Below the pieces are notes generated by a model. It made no database searches and was not told the origin of the DNA. It saw only the letters and a program-made list of their open reading frames with translations. 10,038 bases of DNA from DASYAN01 sp036501345 (GTDB lineage Bacteria; Chloroflexota; Ktedonobacteria; Ktedonobacterales; Ktedonobacteraceae). Location: positions 1-10,038 of the forward strand of contig DASYAN010000173.1 in NCBI GenBank assembly GCA_036501345.1, in the 5' to 3' direction. A program made the translations under genes and the position numbers. Shown piece after piece: positions 6,777-10,038 of the stretch; position 1 is the stretch's first letter, and the number at the start of each line of letters is the position of its first letter.

Positions 6777-7149
6777 GCAAAAAAACTACAATAGCCTATA
6801 TTTAGTTAAGATTAAAGATTTAGCATCAGCGGATAAGAATATCCTATGAATGGGTTTGCTGTAGGGGTAAAGGTCCTCTTCCATCCAGTGTAAATTAAAT
6901 ACAAAATTGTTTTAGCAGAAGTCAGATTGCAACGCCAGAGCAATAATACTGCTCACTATATATACGTGCCTTGTCACAATATGGATGACATATAGGGGCT
7001 CTTGTAGCAAAAAAATATGCTTAAAAGAGGCTAAGTACAATTACATCTCTTGTTTGTTCTAATTGGGTAACACATTACGCTAACATGCAATATCGCTCCA
7101 CAAGTGCGTTAGCTTTTCTTATATAAATTTATCCTCGTATTCTTCGCAT
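6777..7149. other. Gene-free region with weak inverted repeats
   Basis: About 370 AT-rich bases between the DUF402 promoter and the toxin gene. No reading frame with a plausible ribosome binding site is seen on either strand. Structures noted: GAGCA/TGCTC around seven bases (6938-6954); and GCTAAC (7079-7084) pairing with GTTAGC (7108-7113), followed by TTTT on the plus strand. That last hairpin would terminate plus-strand transcription, although no plus-strand gene leads into it. On the minus strand, downstream of the toxin, it lacks a T-run. No tRNA was recognised. Confidence 0.5.
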
Positions 7150-7407
7150 CTATTCGTCATGAGAACCTATCCATTCCCAATACACGGCATCACCCATTTT
7201 GTGGCCTAACGCACGGTAATTGTCATCAATGCGGATACTATAAAGTGTTCCTTTTATCTGCTTAAACTCTAACCCCCGCGAAAATGTTAATTGATCCTGT
7301 TCTCTAATGCTCTTAAAAGCTTTACGCGCCTTTTCACGAATGTGGGAAGGGAGCTTTTTACTGTACTTCTGAAAGTCAGGTTCAAAAAAGTTTTTCAAGA
7401 TCCTCAT
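7150..7407 (-). CDS. RelE/HigB-like toxin of a type II toxin-antitoxin pair
   Basis: An 85-aa basic protein with the RelE/ParE-superfamily layout: an N-terminal helical pair (DFQKYSKKLPSHIREKARKA, 11-30), then strands with GTLYSIRIDDNYRALG (53-68) and the C-terminal AVYWEWIGSHDE (74-85). Relatives act as ribosome-dependent or free mRNA interferases, or as gyrase poisons; this subgroup most resembles HigB/RelE-like proteins with the WIGSH ending. It overlaps the antitoxin gene by 26 bp, typical of translational coupling. The start is uncertain: ATG at 7405-7407 lacks a good ribosome binding site, and a nearby TTG or an upstream ATG (7444-7446) are alternatives. The frame stops right after SHDE, where family members usually continue with Tyr-Asp and a few more residues. 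Confidence 0.75.
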   Translation of the reverse strand: MRILKNFFEPDFQKYSKKLPSHIREKARKAFKSIREQDQLTFSRGLEFKQIKGTLYSIRIDDNYRALGHKMGDAVYWEWIGSHDE

Positions 7408-7633
7408 CCGTGAAGTAGTTTTTGATGTTTCCAGTTGCAATATCATCTTCTATTTTTGCACGTACGCGCTCTTGGTAAGCAAGGGACTCAGGGCTCATTA
7501 GCGTTTCATCCCATTCAGCCTCTTCAATGTCTCGTAAAATTTTCTTGACTATGATGTCTTGGCTTTTGAGAGAAAGCTTTTCCGTTCGCTCTTGCGCTAG
7601 TTTGAATACTGCCTTGAGTTCATCAGTTGCCAT
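7382..7633 (-). CDS. Antitoxin of the type II toxin-antitoxin pair
   Basis: An 83-aa acidic, mostly helical protein encoded just upstream of, and overlapping, the toxin gene, in the usual antitoxin-first order. The N-terminal part (about 1-40) is amphipathic and could dimerise or bind DNA. The C-terminal part (about 50-83), with ESLAYQERVRAKIEDDI and FTDEDLEKLF, is the likely toxin-wrapping tail. No exact antitoxin family (RelB, ParD, PHD) can be assigned from motifs; the call rests mainly on context. The ATG at 7631-7633 is chosen because GAGG lies eight bases upstream. A longer frame reading back to 7708 would run through the operator and promoter and is rejected. Autoregulation is likely, given the inverted repeat at its promoter. 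Confidence 0.72.
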   Translation of the reverse strand: MATDELKAVFKLAQERTEKLSLKSQDIIVKKILRDIEEAEWDETLMSPESLAYQERVRAKIEDDIATGNIKNYFTDEDLEKLF

Positions 7634-7659
7634 AGTGCTACCTCTTTCCTGGTACAATG

Positions 7660-7679
7660 AAGCATATTCATTAATGCTT
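7660..7679. promoter_or_regulatory. Candidate operator of the toxin-antitoxin operon
   Basis: AAGCAT (7660-7665) and ATGCTT (7674-7679) form a perfect inverted repeat around eight bases. The site directly abuts the -10 box and covers the expected transcription start, 27 bp above the antitoxin ATG. That is where an antitoxin or toxin-antitoxin complex would bind to repress its own operon. A further AAGCAT half-site lies at 7707-7712, overlapping the -35 region. Confidence 0.5.
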
Positions 7680-7708
7680 AATATAATGCATATTGCCCAA
7701 GTACGCAA
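7680..7708 (-). promoter_or_regulatory. Probable promoter of the toxin-antitoxin operon
   Basis: Reading the minus strand, TTGCGT (plus 7703-7708; three of six) and TATATT (plus 7680-7685; five of six) are 17 bp apart. The -35 is weak, but position and spacing suit the antitoxin gene. Confidence 0.45.
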
Positions 7709-7790
7709 GCATTATAATGGTGAGCGCAAGGACTTAGACATTTACTACAACTTGACGATGACTCGAAAAGAGAGGTTCGAAGATCTATGA
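7686..7790 (+). pseudogene. Short plus-strand coding fragment (possible gene remnant)
   Basis: A 34-codon frame whose second half, ERKDLDIYYNLTMTRKERFEDL, looks protein-like. It resembles the 'D-x-x-Y-Y-x-x-LT-x-x-x-R' start of small proteins often found beside nucleotidyltransferases or toxin-antitoxin genes. There is no ribosome binding site, the start overlaps the toxin-antitoxin promoter, and the frame stops after EDL. Its last six bases overlap the end of the opposing WalJ-like gene. It may be an eroded N-terminal or internal fragment, or chance. The resemblance is from memory and weak. Confidence 0.25.
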
Positions 7791-8816
7791 AGGATATACA
7801 GGTGAAACTGCCATTGGTACACTATGCCAGAGCTGAGTTGAGTCCCAGATAGGACCCATGCCCGGTGGTAGGGCACAAATATGAATATGAGCGAGATTGG
7901 TATGAGCAGATTGCAAGTGCGCATGCATGCTATCTAGAGCCAGTGAAGGAGTATTATTTGTACGACTTAGATGCGCCAGCCAGAGCCAGCGAATACGATC
8001 TCTGCGCCACGCACGTAGCACAGCATCTGCAGTTTGGTCATTGGAAAGATGTCCCGTGGAACTTAAGATACGCTTTTTGAGCGACCAAGGATAGGGACCA
8101 CGTCTAAGTCGCTCACGATCGTGATTCGATTCAAGAATAAGTAGATCAGCTTGCTGCATTAGTTTGAGCATTGCTGGAGTTACTTCACCACTATCGATAG
8201 CAACACATACACGGCAACCTCCTGTTTGTATCAAATAACCACAGGGTGCGACAGCATCATGCGATACCGGAAAAGATGTTACGGTAACATCTCCGATAGT
8301 GCACTGTGATCCAACAGGTAATGCAATAGTAGGCAATGCAGATAGAGAATGTTCAATGGAAGTTTCTAATAATATACTTGTCATTTCCCGTTTGCTCGAC
8401 AGTTCTTCGGGGCTGGTTATGTGCTTTATAATAGACTGGCTAAAAGCAATAGTCTGAGACTCCTTCTCAGACTCAACTCCGTCCTCGACTTTTGTAAAGA
8501 CCTGTTTGCCAGAGTCTGTACGCCAGCCACCAGTCCGTATACCTTTTTCAATGGCAATGAGAGTACGAGGGTCAGCTACGACCGGAATGGAGTAACGTTT
8601 GATGAATATTGGCAATCCAAGGACATGGTCGCTATGCTCATGGGTCACCAACACTCCCCGGAGTTGAGATGGCTGAACATTTACAGACTGGAGACGTTGT
8701 GTCAGGAGACGAGCACTCAGTCCAGCATCGATCAGGAGCTTGGTACGACCCTGTGGACCAGCTTCGATTAGCAAAGCATTGCCACTACTACCGCTTCCCA
8801 ATGAAACAACTCGCAT
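7785..8816 (-). CDS. walJ: WalJ/YycJ-family MBL-fold metallohydrolase
   Basis: A 343-aa cytoplasmic metallo-beta-lactamase-fold protein. Motifs: LGSGSSGNALLIEAG (6-20), LLIDAGLSARL (27-37), the metal-binding VTHEHSDHVLGL with His59, His61, Asp63 and His64 (57-68), SHDAVAPCGY with His186 (185-194), AIDSGEVT with Asp208 (206-213), ESNHDRERL with His232 (229-237) and GHLSN with His256 (255-259). This set is the WalJ/YycJ signature; relatives are probable DNA exonucleases linked to replication and cell-wall stress in Gram-positives. Usual length is about 260-270 aa. The excess is an insertion of roughly 60 residues at about 108-169 plus a longer C-terminus. The start at 8814-8816 has AAAGG nine bases upstream. 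It is 50 bp downstream of the amidohydrolase gene, probably the same transcript. Confidence 0.88.
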   Translation of the reverse strand: MRVVSLGSGSSGNALLIEAGPQGRTKLLIDAGLSARLLTQRLQSVNVQPSQLRGVLVTHEHSDHVLGLPIFIKRYSIPVVADPRTLIAIEKGIRTGGWRTDSGKQVFTKVEDGVESEKESQTIAFSQSIIKHITSPEELSSKREMTSILLETSIEHSLSALPTIALPVGSQCTIGDVTVTSFPVSHDAVAPCGYLIQTGGCRVCVAIDSGEVTPAMLKLMQQADLLILESNHDRERLRRGPYPWSLKKRILSSTGHLSNDQTADAVLRAWRRDRIRWLWLAHLSRTNNTPSLALDSMHAHLQSAHTNLAHIHICALPPGMGPIWDSTQLWHSVPMAVSPVYPS

Positions 8817-8866
8817 ATAATGAAACCTTTAACAATATATAGCATCACCAATATTAGGAATTATGG

Positions 8867-9715
8867 TTACCTGGAGCATAGAGCCAGTAAATTCTGAGCA
8901 TTTTTGCCCAGGATCATCTCTACTGAAGTAACATCCAGGTCTGCTTGTCTAATGTGGTCGATCACACGTTTCTGGCGTAACAAGCCATAATCGCTGGCAA
9001 AGAGAATACGGTCCGCCCCAACCAGTTTCGTGACTATAGGAAATATGGTGTTCCGATAGAGAAAGATGGTTGCTGCCGTATCATACCACACATGGGAGGC
9101 TATGCGCTGAACTTCTGGCATCAGACAATAGAACGGCAATCCTCCTCCCCAATGGGCTGCAATAAATCGAATATCAGGGAAGGCTGTTAGGAAAGTCACG
9201 ATATCTTGTACAGAAACATCACCTTTGCCAGGATAATTATGGCCGACTGGCTCACTACAATGAGTAAGTACCAGCAATTGATAATGACGTACGACCTCCA
9301 TCAACGGGGTAAGGAGGTTGATATCGCTCAGTCTATAGCCCTGTCCATGTGGCATCAGTTCGCCTAATCCAATCAGACCAGCAGAGGCACAACGTTCCAG
9401 TTCATGCACAGCACGTGCGCCAGCTGTGGGTAGCGATACAGCCATACCATAGATACGACTAGCATAGCGACGCACTGCATCGATTACGTAGCTGTTACAT
9501 TCCTCAATTAAGCCGACATCAGTCCAGCCAAAGGAAAAAGTAACCGAGACATCTACCCCCGATATATCCATCTCTGCAATTAGATCCTCAGCAGTGGCCA
9601 GACGCATATTGGGGTTACTATATAAAGATGCAAACCACGGATCGCGTGCGCAATACCGTTCACGATGTTTACATACATCAGGAGGAAATATGTGTGTGTG
9701 GAAATCGATGAGCAT
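8867..9715 (-). CDS. Amidohydrolase-2 family (ACMSD-like) metal-dependent hydrolase
   Basis: A 282-aa TIM-barrel hydrolase. It starts with MLIDFHTHIFPP, giving the metal-binding HxH (His6, His8). It continues with LGELMPHGQGY (117-127), VLTHCSEPVGH with His152 (149-159), FIAAHWGGGLPFY with His188 (184-196) and ILFASDYGLL with Asp242 (237-246). This is the order of metal and catalytic residues in amidohydrolase-2 proteins such as aminocarboxymuconate-semialdehyde decarboxylase and related decarboxylases or hydrolases; the substrate cannot be told. No signal peptide. The ATG at 9713-9715 begins directly at the conserved IDFHTH and has AGGA about ten bases upstream. A strong extended -10 box lies immediately upstream, giving a very short leader. 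The WalJ-like gene follows 50 bp downstream. Confidence 0.88.
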   Translation of the reverse strand: MLIDFHTHIFPPDVCKHRERYCARDPWFASLYSNPNMRLATAEDLIAEMDISGVDVSVTFSFGWTDVGLIEECNSYVIDAVRRYASRIYGMAVSLPTAGARAVHELERCASAGLIGLGELMPHGQGYRLSDINLLTPLMEVVRHYQLLVLTHCSEPVGHNYPGKGDVSVQDIVTFLTAFPDIRFIAAHWGGGLPFYCLMPEVQRIASHVWYDTAATIFLYRNTIFPIVTKLVGADRILFASDYGLLRQKRVIDHIRQADLDVTSVEMILGKNAQNLLALCSR

Positions 9716-9732
9716 AAGAGTTTCTTCCTGCT

Positions 9733-9741
9733 ATTATAACA
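9733..9741 (-). promoter_or_regulatory. Extended -10 promoter of the amidohydrolase-WalJ operon
   Basis: On the minus strand TGTTATAAT gives a perfect TATAAT with the extended TGn. No -35 box is visible at the usual distance, where the rRNA terminator stem lies. Start of transcription near 9726 would leave a leader of only about 11 nt, with the AGGA site at or beside the start. Confidence 0.55.
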
Positions 9742-9744
9742 AAC

Positions 9745-9778
9745 AAAAACGGGTTTGCTCTTCAACTAAGCAAACCCG
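9745..9778 (-). terminator. Rho-independent terminator of the rRNA transcript
   Basis: On the minus strand CGGGTTTGCT (plus 9769-9778) pairs perfectly with AGCAAACCCG (plus 9750-9759) around a nine-base loop, followed by five T (plus 9745-9749). It lies about 125 bp after the 23S rRNA end. On the plus strand no T-run follows, so it acts in one direction only. Confidence 0.88.
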
Positions 9779-9863
9779 ACTTGCAATTTATTTTCGCAAT
9801 TTCTTGTTAAGCAAGAATATTACTTTTGAATAACTGAAAAGAATTCTTTCCTCATTTTTGCCG

Positions 9864-9904
9864 AGCGAGCTATCAGCACGCTTGAAGCAGTGGATCAATC
9901 ACTG
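9864..9904 (-). other. 23S rRNA trailer with two hairpins
   Basis: Immediately after the mature 23S end there are two adjacent hairpins: CAGTG/CACTG around seven bases (9888-9904), and AGCGAGC/GCACGCT with one mismatch around a five-base loop (9864-9882). A third, TTCTTG/CAAGAA, lies at 9801-9817. They are likely parts of the precursor trailer used in 23S maturation. Nothing in the trailer resembles 5S rRNA. Confidence 0.45.
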
Positions 9905-10038
9905 GGTAAACAAGCCGTTCGATCATCAGCACGACTTCGCTTCACCTGTTACCAAGCGTCCACGTGTCGTCTGTCTACCAGGTCTTCTTCCTGGGATCTT
10001 CACTCTAAGAGTGGGAAAACTCATCTCGGGAGCGGCTT
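9905..10038 (-). rRNA. rrl: 23S ribosomal RNA, 3' end (partial)
   Basis: Read on the minus strand, the edge sequence has the pattern of the last ~130 nt of bacterial 23S rRNA. It contains CGAGATGAGTTTTCCC (matching the conserved GAGATGAG-TTTCCC block), then the CCAGGAAGAAGACCTGG helix with GTAGACAG, then the long terminal helix (ACGAC...GTCGT enclosing ACGCTT...AAGCG). It closes with CTGATGATCGAACGGCTTG, which corresponds to the usual 'TACTAAT-CG-...-GGCTTG' end. The gene continues beyond the window edge. The mature 3' end is put at about 9905 from the closing GGCTTG; it may be off by several bases. Confidence 0.88.

Noticed and set aside
6960..7035. Possible tRNA or small RNA in the gap before the toxin gene
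   Set aside because: The GGCTCTT/AAGAGGC pairing is imperfect and no cloverleaf or TTC arm can be formed.
7634..7708. N-terminal extension of the antitoxin by 25 residues
   Set aside because: It would read through the operator and promoter, and the ATG at 7633 has a good ribosome binding site.
9594..9833. 79-codon plus-strand frame across the rRNA terminator
   Set aside because: It runs through the terminator, promoter and the antisense of the amidohydrolase start; no ribosome binding site.

Overview
The window carries about a dozen protein genes, a toxin-antitoxin pair and the 3' end of a 23S rRNA gene. Most genes lie on the minus strand. The exceptions are a sulfurtransferase and an acyl-CoA carboxylase subunit on the plus strand. 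The gene set (rhodanese, propionyl-CoA carboxylase beta, methylmalonyl-CoA epimerase, a DUF402 protein, a WalJ-type metallo-beta-lactamase-fold protein, a GT4 glycosyltransferase), the moderate GC and the clear Shine-Dalgarno sites point to a free-living bacterium. The combination resembles Ktedonobacteria (Chloroflexota). That placement is an impression from gene content, not from a search.

Left part (1-1450): a perfect 12-bp inverted repeat brackets a 134-bp non-coding segment that looks like a MITE or an insertion-sequence remnant. Two minus-strand genes for small membrane proteins follow: a 71-aa two-helix protein and a 180-aa protein with two membrane segments and a PH-like domain. Next come an unusual nested hairpin element (about 1092-1160) and a short fragment that looks like the N-terminus of an FkbM-type methyltransferase. 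The fragment starts about 60 bp after a GT4 glycosyltransferase gene (1452-2672), so a glycan-modification operon seems to have lost its second gene.

Middle (2673-6776): a 430-bp divergent intergenic region leads into a two-domain sulfurtransferase with a good sigma-70-type promoter and a strong rho-independent terminator. After it comes the carboxyltransferase (beta) subunit of a propionyl/acyl-CoA carboxylase. Facing it, with only 17 bp between the stop codons, is an operon of a DUF402 protein and methylmalonyl-CoA epimerase. The carboxylase would make (S)-methylmalonyl-CoA and the epimerase would convert it to the (R) form for methylmalonyl-CoA mutase, so propionyl-CoA entry into central metabolism is the clearest pathway here.

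Right part (6777-10038): a 370-bp gene-free gap is followed by a RelE/HigB-like toxin and its antitoxin, with the antitoxin first in the operon. A promoter and an inverted-repeat operator candidate precede them. A short plus-strand coding fragment overlaps that promoter. Then come a WalJ/YycJ-family MBL-fold protein with an internal insertion and a TIM-barrel amidohydrolase, apparently co-transcribed. The window ends in the last ~134 nt of a 23S rRNA gene on the minus strand, its trailer hairpins and a strong terminator. No 5S rRNA lies between the 23S gene and that terminator.

No CRISPR array, intact transposase gene or clear phage gene is visible. I did not find a convincing new multi-gene system. 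The most unusual items are the structured element near 1100, the missing 5S rRNA, the small-membrane/PH protein pair and the toxin that stops just before its expected C-terminus.
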